From NCBI GenBank assembly GCA_047495785.1, contig JBLDXI010000024.1, forward strand, positions 5,208,001 through 5,272,000: DNA of 64,000 bases, read 5' to 3'. This document shows, in pieces, positions 22,575 through 33,031 of the stretch. How positions within the stretch are numbered: position 1 is the stretch's first letter; each line of letters begins with the position of its first letter. The DNA comes from Lepidodermella squamata. Its lineage: Eukaryota > Gastrotricha. Position numbers and translations under genes: made by a program. The notes beneath the pieces are model-generated. The model worked only from the letters and a program-made list of their open reading frames with translations, had not been told where the DNA came from and did not search any database.

Positions 22575-24299
22575 TCATAAATCCGTCGGAGCCTCACAAT
22601 CTCGGCGCTGTGATCCATCTGGACAATCGCAAAGCATAGCAGAACAACGTTTCGCATTCTTGCAGTCGCAGATGGCTATTTGATTAATGAGACCTAAAAA
22701 GTAGCTATATCATGTAAGTATGATAAGAAATTACGGCGATCGCAGTCCGCGCCGGTTTTCCACTTGTCAAAACATGTGCATGTGTTCGGAGCTGTGCAGT
22801 AGGCTAGTCTCGAACAGACGGTTGAGCCACATACCTCTGGATCACGAAAACGTTGAAGTTATTGGCGTTAAAAATATGCAAACTCACGCTGATCGCAGAA
22901 CTGTCCAGTCCAGCCGACTTTGCACTGGCACGTGTTCGTACCAACGCAGTAACCATTTGCGCAACCCAAGGGTTTACAAGATGGTTTGACTGCAATTTTA
23001 CTGTTTATCACCGAGATACCCGAGTGTTTCGAATATACTTACAGAGCTTATACACCCGCACATCGATAAGGCGAATGGGAAAGTAGGTGCCAGCATTTAT
23101 TCCATTGATGTAAAGCACAGGCGGCTGCATTCTCGTGTCGTTGATTGGCAAAGCTCTAGGCAGAGTTAGCCCGCTGAAAATCGCCGTGCAAGACACATTA
23201 TTGCACATGTCGATCCAGACTCTACTCCCGCCCCTCACGACTATCCCTATGTGATGACGGCCCTTGATTGCCATCGGGTTAAGCGGTACGCGCGGCTGCG
23301 CGTTGAAGTCACCCGTATTCACGGGAATACTGGATGGCGATGAGATAATTTGATAACCTTGTCGGTAGCTCAAGACTCTCAGCAAGAATCCGGCAAAGTT
23401 GGTACTATTAAAAGTGGTTGGCATTGAAGTTGCTACATCGTACGAGACTGAGGAGTTGGACAGAACGCCAATATAGTACTGATCGGTGTCGCTACCCACC
23501 GGCGCATCAATTTGCATCGTTACATTTATCGAAAAGTCATTCAGCAGGAATAGCTGCATAAATTTTTAACCCAGAAAAATATGCTTAATAAATGGTTGCA
23601 GTTTTTGACGAAATTTGGATACATTTTTGTTAATGAAGGTCGTGTAAGTTGTCGCTGAATTGTATGTTAAGAATATTTCGTTCTCAGGTCCAAGCACACT
23701 AATCGGCATGTTGCTTTTCCATATCCAGTTGGAATCTATTATAAATTCAAATACTCTATGCGAGGTTAAAAGTCGCATAATACTGTAATTGCCGTCGCCG
23801 ATGTATGAGAATTCGGGCAAGTACTCGGATGGAGCAACCATTGGTCCATTCACTTGATAATTTTTCCCCATATAAGCAGGCCATTGTGCGCGATATGTTT
23901 AACATTATTTACCTTGCGAGCAATCTGAGCCTGAGAAACGAGCGATACATTTGCAAACGTTTGTTGCATCGCAGACGCCGCCTCTTGGTTGACAACGTGG
24001 CGAACATGCTATTTGATAAAAAGGAAACGCAACAATTTTATCAGACAAAAAAACAGTGTACTTTTTAATGACTTTCGGTAAACGCTTATAGTTGATTTGA
24101 TTAATTCTTAAACAGTGCAGTGTCCGAACATTATTTTTGTGCTTTTGATGAAATTTTATGTCAGAATTCAGTAATGAAAATCCCTTTGCACGATGCGGGT
24201 TGGTCTATAATCTTGGGCAATAGTTGTCGGATATGTATTACCTTGAGAGGAGATCTGTATTAGCAGTAACACGATAAAGCCTGAAAGCCTGAGTTTCAT
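22575..24299 (-). CDS. Secreted LamG-like/EGF-like protein D1 (intact)
   Basis: Seven exons join in phase: 24299-24242 (signal peptide MKLRLSGFIVLLLIQISSQ), 24008-23913 (EGF-like, CSPRCQPRGGVCDA..CSQ), 23852-23623, 23553-23043 (LamG/concanavalin A-like), 22989-22888 (EGF-like with GWTGQFCD), 22836-22735 (EGF-like), 22675-22575 (Cys-rich tail CDCKNAKRCSAMLCDCPDG). The product is 399 residues. The LamG-like exon shows FSINVTMQIDAP, GRHHIGIVVRGG and the typical closing strand IRLIDVRVYKL. Such proteins usually bind glycans or matrix outside the cell. Each EGF-type domain is on its own phase-1 exon. The exon at 23852 needs an AAG acceptor. Paralogues D2, D3 and D4 lie at 54-64 kb. No close named homologue is recognised; domain calls rest on pattern only. 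Confidence 0.82.
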
Positions 24300-24956
24300 T
24301 CTTATTCTAGCAACAGTAGAATTTTCGACTAGAATAAAAGTACACGAATGCAGTACTTCCACCAAAATCGATCACAAGCTCTAATATTCGCAAGATAGAA
24401 TTAAGAATAAAGCAAGAATGGAAAAGAAAGCGCCAAAATATTACATCGTCGCTTAGCAAATTTAGTAGTCCCGACGAATCTCCAGCATTACGGCGTCAAT
24501 CAGACCCGTTTCTGCAAGTGGCGTCAGAAATGAACAGCTATCGGTTCGGAAAATCAATCAGCAAAGGCGGTTTACTATTATGTTCGCTTATAAGTTGACA
24601 CCTTCGCCGTTTTGTTTTACCGTATGACCGCGCTTCATCTGTCATGTCACCACATATGTCATTAAAAACTCAAATTTTCGAGAAATTTGTCGCGTGGTGA
24701 GAATCAATTCTGATTTATACTGCAAGTCTTGCAGAAGTTGCGTAAAGACCAGTCATTATCAAATAATTTGCTTCCATGCTATTTGCTGTTTGCTGTCATC
24801 ATTATTTAAGAACCTAATTTAGATCTGGAATCGCCGGATTCGGATCGTTGATCGATAGAAATTTTTGAAACTAAGTCACCTTATAATGGATGAAAAGTGG
24901 GGGCTATTTATTCGGGCAATTACACCCCTATTATTTATTTTTTTATTTCACCCCTT
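24300..24956. other. Upstream region of gene D1
   Basis: AT-rich stretch without a recognisable coding exon. No TATA box like those of the ankyrin genes was seen. Confidence 0.4.
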
Positions 24957-25085
24957 TTGGCGATGAGATGATTTGCTCACGACTTTCAACAAGAAGCCAG
25001 CAAAGTTGTTGCTTTAGAAAAGGAAGTTGCAGCCATGTATAAGACTGAAGAGTTAGACATAACGCCAATGAATCAAAAACTGCTC
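24957..25085 (-). pseudogene. Relic of a LamG-like exon (D family)
   Basis: On the + strand, GGCGATGAGATGATTTG through GAGTTAGACATAACGCCAAT aligns along about 120 nt with the antisense of the D1 LamG-like exon (23338-23475), with several indels. The reading frame is lost and no flanking exons of the family remain. It looks like an old partial duplicate next to D1. Confidence 0.65.
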
Positions 25086-25200
25086 GTCCAATCCATTGTT
25101 TTGTACTACAGTTTTATTGAGTGCAAATGCCAACTGCCAACTGACTGACAGATTTTTAGCCAATTATACTTATATACATTTCTCACCTTTCTCTCACATT

Positions 25201-25788
25201 TTATTCTGAATCGTAATAAAAGACGAAATTTCGCTTTAACCGTTGCGATGCAGTTCCACTGCTATTGGCACGAATCCTGGTGCAATCTGCCGCCAAATTC
25301 GGCGAAACAGGCGTTGGTGGTGGCGTTATAGTGGGCATCATTAAAAGGAAAGAATTGCTTCTAATTCATAAACGCGGTCTTTGGAAGCTTAGATAAACCT
25401 CAAAAAACTACCTGGATCCTTTCGCCAACAGTCGCAATTCCTCGTCGAGAACTGATCGTGCAGAACCCAGGTAGCGCCCGTATAGCCAGCCTTGCGCTAT
25501 AATTAAGCAAACAAAAAGAATCGCGCCTCCGTAAAGAATAGCCCAAGAACAGTATATTTCTGTCAAGCTGTCTATATCGCTGGTTTCGGTGGGCTCGGTT
25601 GGTTTAGTGCGAATTACATAGGTGAAATCTGCACTATCATTCAAAGCTTTCAAGTTGCTGAGCCGGCTGACGCACTGGTAGGAAACTAGGCTGAACGCCG
25701 AAGCCACGAATCCTATCGCCGGAGCCCATACTTTTACCGTGGCGCTTGAATTCAATGAAAACAGTTGAGTGATGACAGCTTGCGCCAT
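25201..25788 (-). CDS. Small two-transmembrane protein of unknown function
   Basis: Two exons, 25788-25412 and 25360-25201, joined across a 51-nt intron (gtagtt..gaattag), give 178 residues. Two hydrophobic segments are visible: about residues 22-44 (APAIGFVASAFSLVSYQ) and about 88-110 (AILYGGAILFVCLIIAQGW). The loop between them is Thr/Pro/Glu-rich (TKPTEPTETSD). The C-terminal exon is Pro/Thr-rich, then basic (RLKRNF), ending YYDSE. I do not recognise the family. It might be part of a larger junction- or channel-associated group, but no motif supports that. The start at 25788 is the first in-frame ATG. The tRNA cluster begins about 220 bp upstream. Confidence 0.6.
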
Positions 25789-26010
25789 GATGAAAAAGTT
25801 ATAGCAATGGGCAGATCATTAGCAGAGGTTGCCATTTGCAACTTCATTAACTATCAATGATCAATGTCGTTTATCACTAATACTTACACGACCAATAAAC
25901 GCATTTGCAGGCGCGCAGCGTGAATTGAAGTTCGATTTTCTTATGACTTTTCCACTGGGAATACGCAATTGGCAACTCAGTCATTTGCAAAGTGCAAAAA
26001 TGTTGATTGC

Positions 26011-26083
26011 CGCCCGATGTGGGGCTCGAACCCACGACCCTGGGATTAAGAGTCCCATGCTCTACCGACTGAGCTAACCGGGC
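26011..26083 (-). tRNA. tRNA-Lys (CTT)
   Basis: Canonical 73-nt cloverleaf: acceptor stem GCCCGGT/ATCGGGC, D arm GCTCAGTCGGTAGAGC, anticodon loop with CTT, T arm with GGTTCGAGCC, discriminator G. No intron. Confidence 0.95.
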
Positions 26084-26173
26084 TTAGCCGACATAGCTGA
26101 TGACTAGGGCAGGTTCAAAGACCCAAATCAGGCATGCGACATGAGTCAGAGACAGAGAGTGTGCAAAAACATT

Positions 26174-26246
26174 CGAGGCTGCCAGGAGTCGAACCTGGAA
26201 TCTTCTGATCCGTAGTCAGACGCGTTGTCCATTGCGCCACAACCCC
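26174..26246 (-). tRNA. tRNA-Arg (ACG)
   Basis: 73-nt cloverleaf with D arm GGCGCAATGGACAACGC, anticodon loop CTACGGA (ACG), T loop TTCGACT. The acceptor stem contains one G-T pair. Discriminator G. Confidence 0.95.
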
Positions 26247-26324
26247 ATGATGTTGATCATCACATAGCATCAAATCGTTGATGATACGTACAGCGTCGCA
26301 GCATGGGAAAAAGCATAAAATGCA

Positions 26325-26408
26325 TGTCAGAAGTGGGATTCGAACCCACGCCAGTAGAAACTGACTGCGACCTGAACGCAGCGCCTTGGACCGCTCGGCC
26401 ATCCTGAC
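26325..26408 (-). tRNA. tRNA-Leu (CAG)
   Basis: 84-nt type II tRNA with a long variable arm; acceptor stem GTCAGGA/TTCTGAC, anticodon loop TTCAGGT (CAG), T loop TTCGAAT, discriminator A. Its acceptor and D arms are nearly identical to the tRNA-Leu at 27206-27289. Confidence 0.95.
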
Positions 26409-26574
26409 GGGATGGTGGAATAGATTGATATCCCGCAGACGACATTTCGCAAAGCCTAGAGCGTCGCCACAAAGTAGGTTAATTACCTGTTGCCTGTTGC
26501 CAATATCAAACTTGAACTAGCCAGCAATGTCGATCAGGGTGTATCGTTATTGAAACTGCTGAAGAAGCACTCAA

Positions 26575-26656
26575 GTCGCTATGCCCGAGTGGTTAAGGGG
26601 TCTGACTAGAAATCAGATACGGTCTCCGCGCGTAGGTTCAAATCCTACTGGCGACG
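26575..26656 (+). tRNA. tRNA-Ser (AGA)
   Basis: 82-nt type II tRNA: acceptor stem GTCGCTA/TGGCGAC with one T-G pair, anticodon loop CTAGAAA (AGA), a long variable arm, T loop TTCAAAT, discriminator G. Confidence 0.95.
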
Positions 26657-26731
26657 ACAGTTATTTTTGCATTATAACGACTGAAACTCAGTTCTGCAGT
26701 TAGCCTCCAGAACAGTCCTCGCTTTCATCAG

Positions 26732-26788
26732 GCGTCAGCATGGTTGCCTTCCAAGCAGCCGATCCGGGTTCGACTCCCGGCTGACGCA
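26732..26788 (+). tRNA. D-armless tRNA-Gly (TCC), 57 nt
   Basis: Acceptor GCGTCAG pairs perfectly with CTGACGC; anticodon arm GTTGC-CTTCCAA-GCAGC carries TCC; T arm CCGGG-TTCGACT-CCCGG is perfect; discriminator A. Only four nucleotides (CATG) separate the acceptor strand from the anticodon stem, where a tRNA-Gly normally has a ~15-nt-longer D arm. The A box promoter is therefore missing, but the B box and a T-run terminator (from 26793) are intact. It may be a pseudogene from one deletion, or an unusual working tRNA. Confidence 0.75.
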
Positions 26789-26867
26789 CACGTTTTTAGC
26801 TCACGCGTTTGAAAGAAATTGCTAGTGACGAGATTAAAGCTGTCCTTCCCAAAAGCAGCGTTCGAGA

Positions 26868-26939
26868 GGTCCCATGGTGTAGCGGTTAGCACTCTGGACT
26901 CTGAATCCAGCGACTCGAGTTCGATTCTCGATGGGACCT
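26868..26939 (+). tRNA. tRNA-Gln (CTG)
   Basis: 72-nt cloverleaf: acceptor GGTCCCA/TGGGACC, anticodon stem-loop CTGGA-CTCTGAA-TCCAG, T loop TTCGATT, discriminator T. A T6 terminator follows at about 26946. Confidence 0.95.
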
Positions 26940-27043
26940 TGATACGTTTTTTCAAACAAACTTTCAGCTCACTCACTCTCAGCTGATAGAAACTTGCGAT
27001 CGCAATATTTGTTACCATTCAAACCTTTTCTTTCACTAGCCTA

Positions 27044-27115
27044 GGGGGCATAGCTCAGTGGTAGAGCGTCTCATTCGCATTGTGAAGGTCTCGGGTTCAA
27101 TCCCCGATGCCTCCA
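27044..27115 (+). tRNA. tRNA-Ala (CGC)
   Basis: 72-nt cloverleaf: acceptor GGGGGCA/TGCCTCC, D arm GCTCAGTGGTAGAGC, anticodon loop TTCGCAT (CGC), T arm TCGGG-TTCAATC-CCCGA, discriminator A. The anticodon stem has one T-T mismatch (TCTCA against TGTGA). Confidence 0.9.
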
Positions 27116-27205
27116 GTTGGCACTTTTTCGCGTAAATGTTGAGAAGTAACAGCCATAATACTGATGATATGAATCGGAAATAAGTCTAAGCATGCGAAAA
27201 AAGAG

Positions 27206-27289
27206 TGTCAGAAGTGGGGTTCGAACCCACGCCCTCTTTCGAGGACCAGATCTTGAGTCTGGCGCCTTAGACCGCTCGGCCATCCTGAC
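27206..27289 (-). tRNA. tRNA-Leu (CAA)
   Basis: 84-nt type II tRNA: acceptor GTCAGGA/TTCTGAC, anticodon stem-loop CCAGA-CTCAAGA-TCTGG (CAA), long variable arm, T loop TTCGAAC, discriminator A. There is no intron, although tRNA-Leu(CAA) genes of many eukaryotes have one. Confidence 0.95.
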
Positions 27290-27833
27290 TTGCCGAAATG
27301 AAAGATTTTGGTATTCAGTTGACTACGTTTGACACAACAGGGTTGGAAAAAGCGATGATTTCATCTAATAATGCTGCAATTAACCGGCCCCATCGCTATC
27401 TTTGCAGACTTCCTCATCATGTTCGCGCACCAAACAAATTTATAGCTTGAAGCCCCGAAGAAGGTGGAGTCAGGTTCAAAAAAACAAGATGTCGGTATTT
27501 CTAAACTTTATTTTCATATTTTCATTCTGCGAGATTCCGAGTGAATTCTCAGTTGCCGATATTTTGAAAACAAGAGCAGCACAAAGTTTTTGATAAACAC
27601 TATTATCATCTTCATAACATAAGCATGTGTAATACAGGCAAAACAATGTTCGTGTCATCGAATGAACAGAACAAACGGCATCAAATCACCTCAACAAATA
27701 GTAATAGCAATATTCTCTTTTTCTGGTAATCAAGCTCGCAAGTTTCGCAAGTAATACTGTGGTCCGTAGACTGGTTTTGAAGCACAAATATCAAGATAGC
27801 TCCTATAATGTTATGCGACGTTTCTCCTCACAG

Positions 27834-28166
27834 GCAACAATTCGATTTATTGAGCCAATAATCGGCAATAAATTAGACGGCGAAGTAATAATATCAACAT
27901 GCAACACGCGTAACATCTCAACAAGATGGGTCGAATTATTTCAAAACAGCAGCTCATATTGTAAAATGATTTTGGTCGACTGGAGAAGAAGCACTATCGC
28001 AATTGCGACCCGGCATAACGCACCGAAGCGAAATTCCACAATCAATCATAAAGCAGCGCCATTTTTTAGTCTTACTACGAAGGATGCGAACTGGGAAGAG
28101 TATTTCAACATAGGTACATCAACATTGGAGCAGGTAAAATTTGATATCGTAAATAAATGGTGGTAA
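27834..28166 (+). CDS. 3' exon of an unidentified, probably secreted protein
   Basis: A strong acceptor (TTTCTCCTCACAG) precedes 110 open codons ending TAA at 28164-28166. The sequence is beta-rich in pattern: IRFIEPIIGNKLDGEVIIST, WVELFQNSSSYCKMILVDW, FFSLTTKDANWEEYFNIG. A galectin-like or other jelly-roll fold is possible but no diagnostic residues are present, so I give no family. An upstream signal-peptide exon may start at 27489 (MSVFLNFIFIFSFC), but I could not find a donor in the right phase. The start at 27489 and the joining are therefore unresolved. Confidence 0.45.
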   Translation, partial: ATIRFIEPIIGNKLDGEVIISTCNTRNISTRWVELFQNSSSYCKMILVDWRRSTIAIATRHNAPKRNSTINHKAAPFFSLTTKDANWEEYFNIGTSTLEQVKFDIVNKWW

Positions 28167-28587
28167 AACAGGAAAGCCGTTTAATTTGTGTTACATGTAG
28201 TGTTTTGTTATTGATGTTGTTATCACGAAAGAACGTCGAGACTTGAATATATCTCAGCAAATCCACAGCAAGCTATTTCGTATGTAAATAGTGTTTGTTT
28301 ATATCATCTCTCAAGCGCAGGGTGGTTTCCAGTTTAATACGCGATTCATCTAACTGGTTAACACATCTGGCTGCAGATCGGGTTTTCCGTCGATATACAC
28401 ATTTATCGCAGGGATCAGCAGCGCGGACCAATCTGTTATACGAGGGTTGATCTCAGCAGCAAAGGACAACGAGGGGGAAAAAAATAAAATATTGAGAGAT
28501 TTCTCTGTTGATTATGCCGGTTGATTATATCAGATTTTGTGTGTTGTGTTTTGAGTGGGAAGCATGGATGATCTGACGTATATGTAA
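28167..28587. other. Intergenic stretch
   Basis: No gene seen. A short tRNA-Cys-like anticodon arm occurs near 28369-28390 without a recognisable T arm. Confidence 0.4.
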
Positions 28588-31500
28588 TCAGCTGTAGAAC
28601 AGGTGAGTGGCGAGAATGTCGCCCGTCGACAGCGTCTGACACGCCATGTCGACGCGCTGCCCGTCCGAATGCACGAAAGGCAGTGCCACTCGCGCCTCCG
28701 CCTCGCTCAGGATGACTTTGGGAGCGGGCGCGGGCGCGGCTGGAACCGTGGCAGGCACCACGGTGGGCGGCGGCACTGGCGAGGCACTCTTCGGCGATCG
28801 CGTTCCCGCGTCAGGAGCGGACTTTTTCACCTGTGAAAACAAACAAGCCATAATAATTAACTTTTTGCAGCAAATCGGAGCTCCCGGTATTTCCCTTTGA
28901 GGATGTCAATATGGAGTGGAATCTATTGGATAGCCTATAAACAGGGCTATCCAGCGATTTTCAGCCTTTTTTGATGTTACGAAGTATTTGAAGGACATTT
29001 CGAAATAAAACACCATTGCCCCAAGTCAACTTTTTCGGAGGTGGCAATTTTTAACAAAATTGAGCGACAAGCGAGAAGTGTAAAATGCTCATCTGACGTC
29101 GGCTGTTAATGTTACCAAAATCGTTAACTTTTTGAACAGAAACAGGTGCTTGTTTTTATGAAAACTCAGTAGAATCTCATGATGCCATGGTGCCAAGCCA
29201 AGTCATAACCCATTATTTTCGAGTTCTCACGCTATGATAAAATTGTCCAAAAGTCGGAAATAACGATGAAAACCGCCTTCTTGTTTGCAAGTCCAGTGGT
29301 CAGTTTTACAAGATAATAAACTGTATTTACTCTTTATCGCACAAACTCGTGGGCTGCCCTACATTTTTGGCACTTGGTAACAACATTTCATATCGCAGCA
29401 TATGAAACCCCGTGAGCGGCGCTATGCAAACAACGTAAAAGCTGACCCCAAAAATTGAGCCACCCTGCTATCAGTATTTTGGACGCAATACAAAGACGAA
29501 CAAACGACTGTTGGCAATGAAATGAAAGGGTGGACGGTGGACAGTGTCTTGAAAATTCTGAATCTTGTGATGTGTGTACCTGATGGGGCTGATTTGAAGA
29601 CGGCGGCGGCGGTGGTGATGGGGCCTTCGCCTCTGGGTCTACAACGAGGTAGCCCTGGTCGGCGTAGAGCTGGCCCAACAGCGGCAGCCGCGAGCGCACG
29701 CCCTCGGGCAGGCCGAGCGGCACTCGCAAATTCGACATGTTCAACTCGTCGCTGTTCAACAGCGAATCGCCGCCGAGGCACGAGTCCAGGAAGTCGTCAT
29801 TGAACGAGTCCGACAGCACCAGGTCGTTCGAGCAGTCCCAGTCGAGCTCGTCGATCACCGACGGCTCGCGGGCCATCAGCATCGCCAGGTCTGCGTCCGC
29901 GCCGTCGCCGCCGCCCGACAACAGCCCGGCGTCTGCTGCGTTGAGGGTCGCCGTGGGCGTGGCGAAGGCGGCGTCCGGCGGCGGGCGGCCGTCCTCGCGC
30001 CACACGCACGTCGCCCGCCACTTGGCGCGGGACGACGGCGGCGCGAGCACGGCGTTGAAGGCCACGAACTGGCCGGGCGCGAACAGCGTGCGCAGGTCGT
30101 CGTACTGCGGCTCGCGCGGGAAGATCGACCGGTCGAAGAACACGTGCTCGTGTTTGCCCAAATCAATGGTGCCTGTAATAAAAAAGAAACACATTAATAA
30201 ACAATTCGCTCGATGGTGTTCAAAAAATCGAAGTTAACAAAATTAGCTACGATCGCAGAATTTCAACATAATATCAGATGGAGAACAAATACAATCCAAA
30301 TTTAATCAAACATCAAAACACTTAACATTCTTATACTGTGATAGAACGCGAAATTATTTCGGTCATATAGATTTTTATAAAACTTGATGCGGAAAAATGG
30401 ACAAAAACATGAAAACAAATTCATGATGTGGCCATTTATCATCGGAAAGTCAATGGATAAAACATTCTCGTTCATTCAATTCATTTGGTTCCCATGCTCC
30501 GTATTACTAATTCTACGGGTTGGTTGCAAATAATGGTCTAATTCATCGCGATAAATTTCGAAATATTCAAGCGTTTAAGATTTTTAAGACAAAACGATAC
30601 TAAGGCCTACGACCTTATTGATATACGAATAAGGTCGAAACCGGGACGTGGAACTATTTCGAGTCTTTGTAGCCAAAACGAAAGTATATAAGGTAGTTTA
30701 ATTGAATCTGCCATTTCACTGTCACGCAAGTTTCAATGACTGGTTCTGGTTGGAAAATTCGCAAAAGTTAGAGAAAATCTTGTTAAAAAAATTAGCGCAT
30801 TTATTCTTCCGATGTTTCGGTTATTTGCTATAAACATGTTCAGGGATTAGTTCAGAAAACTTATAATACAGTTGGAGAAAATAACTTGGCAAATCCATTT
30901 TTTCAAATGTGCAACTAGGCGGAATTCGCAATTATGTGATTCGATGAAATAAAATAAAAAAATTGGCTTCCAAATCAATGACAATCGTTAGAGATTTGAA
31001 CTACGGGGAATTAATCACAGCCTACTTGAAGAACCTATTTCGGAATCTACTTTTGGGAATTCCCCTAATTTTCTAGAGATCAAATTTTTCGAATTCAAAC
31101 CAAAATTTAAATAAAAATATTTGAAAATTGACATACCCCATAGTTTGGCAAGGTGGAAAATGCGCGCCCGTCGCTGATGCAACGCGCGAACAGCCGGGCG
31201 TGACGCCGCCGTAGCCGTCGAGCCGGGCCGCGAGCCGACAGGCGCATCGACAATCAAAAAGTTGAGCCTCGCATCGCGCCTCACGCGCACCACGTCCTCG
31301 GTGTCGATTTCGAAAATCTGCGGGTACGAGTGCACAAACTGCTCGAGTTCGTACTTGGACCGGCCGATCGTGTCTCGAATCGCATCTGGCGCCTGCGAGA
31401 AGAACCCCGTCAGGTTGTGAAAACGAACCGGCCCGCGTCTCTCCACAATTTGTTTCACGAACATGAGGGCCCGATGCTCGGCCGGCGTCAATTTCACGAC

Positions 31501-33031
31501 CACGCAACGAGATGATTGCTGGCTCAGGCCGTCGTTCGACCCCGTCAGAGATATCGACCCTATCGACCTGCGTTCGGTTGGTCCCAGGTCGGGTACCGGG
31601 CTGGTACTGCCCGTCACCGCGTCCTGCGGCGGGCCGCCGTTTTCACCGTTAGTGTTGTTATTGCTATCAGACTCTGGTCTGTCCAGCTTCAGCGAGACTT
31701 TTTGATTTTCGACTATGAAAGCTTCCGGGTGGCGGATCAGGAACTTTTTGAAGTCGGTCTGCGGGCCGACGACTTTGCGAATTTCGGGCGACGCCTGCGA
31801 CAGGTGACCGGCTAGAGAGACGATGGAAATGGACGCGCTCTCGCGTTTGAAGAACCGAGACCGGAAGTAGTCGACCGCGTCCTGCTCCACCTTGTCGAAG
31901 GGCCGCCGCAGCGCTGACAGCGACGTCGGCTTGTCGACGCCGGAAAAATCCGACGCAGCAGCTACCAAATCGCCATCTATATTTAAAATGGAAAAAATCA
32001 TTTCAAAATCTGAAAATCACAGAAATTTAGATGCATTTAATCCAAATTGAAGAACAAATGGAAAAAATTCTGATTGATTTTCAAGGAAATTTAACAACGA
32101 TTCCTAAATGTTGAATTTAAATTTAATTCTAATTTGATTTTCGGAATTTTTCCGGAAAATTGAGGCCACTTAAAATGCTCGAATTCCCAACCGGGGGATA
32201 GCGCACAAAATCTCCACTCAATTTCCAACTTAACATAAGGAAAAAGGAGAACAAAAATCCAAGAATCTCGCAAAAAATGTTCAAGTTCTTCGGAAGTATG
32301 GTTTGAGAAGTTCTTCATATTTTTTCAATGAAGGACAAAATATGGAAGAAATCGAATGTTTCAAATAACCCGAAAGACGGGCCAAATACCGGAAAACTGG
32401 AGCGATATCTAATTTATTCTGGGAAATAAAAACAACTAAAAAGACACTGATCTGATTCTCGCCAAAATGTCTCCACTGAAATAGTAATACCTTATGCGAA
32501 GGTCCATAACGAGATTGTAAATTTTTCTAAATTTGACATGAATTTTCCGACATAAATAATAATAGTTTTATTTAAACCTCTTCTAGACTGAGCGTCATTT
32601 ACCGTTTCCGGTTTTGAAGAGGGCGAAGGCAGGCAAAGAGAAATTCTTACCCACCCCCACAATTTTCCGACATAAGATTTCTTATATAACCAACAAATAT
32701 AATTTATAATCGATACAAATTCATCTAAAAATATTTAAAATTTAAAATTAAAAAATCAGGCCCATAAAATTGCATTGCCATAGCAAATTGAAATTTAAAA
32801 GTATAACTTCGATTTTCAATAAAATTTACCTATGGTGAAGAGAGACGGAAATTTGTTGAGAAAGCGCGTGAGAGCCGCTTCGGACGCTCCACCGACGGCC
32901 TGGCGCATCTCGAAGGTGAACGCCGACGAGCATAGCTCGGCGAGCAGTTCCGACAACGGGCACGCCGGGCCGCGGTTGACGACGATTTCGAGGAAGCGCA
33001 ACAGCGCCGCGTCCTGCGCTACTCCAGACAT
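28588..33031 (-). CDS. Egalitarian-like protein without an exonuclease domain
   Basis: Four exons join in phase: 33031-32830, 31976-31137, 30172-29580, 28830-28588, giving 625 residues. Three winged-helix-like repeats are visible: about residues 6-75 (SAFTFEMRQAVGGASEAALTR through FPSLFTIDGDLV), about 95-165 (LAGHLSQASPEIRKVVG..FKKFLIRHPEAF) and about 230-300 (LTGFFSQAPDAIRDTIG..LEQFVHSYPQIFEI). They resemble the N-terminal half of Drosophila Egalitarian, the RNA adaptor that links localised mRNAs to BicD-dynein. Next comes a possible cold-shock/OB-like segment (about 343-405: AKLWGTIDLGKHEHVFFDRS and APGQFVAFNAVLAP), then an acidic and Pro/Ala-rich tail ending ATHLFYS. The 3'-5' exonuclease domain of Egalitarian is not present downstream. 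First ATG at 33031 chosen. RNA binding is inferred from the family. Confidence 0.75.

Noticed and set aside
26115-27283. Open frames across the tRNA cluster (for example starting MAERSKA)
   Set aside because: These are conceptual translations of tRNA genes.
28340-28400. tRNA-Cys-like sequence with a possible GCA anticodon loop
   Set aside because: The anticodon stem needs several G-T pairs, there is no recognisable T arm or acceptor stem, and no terminator.
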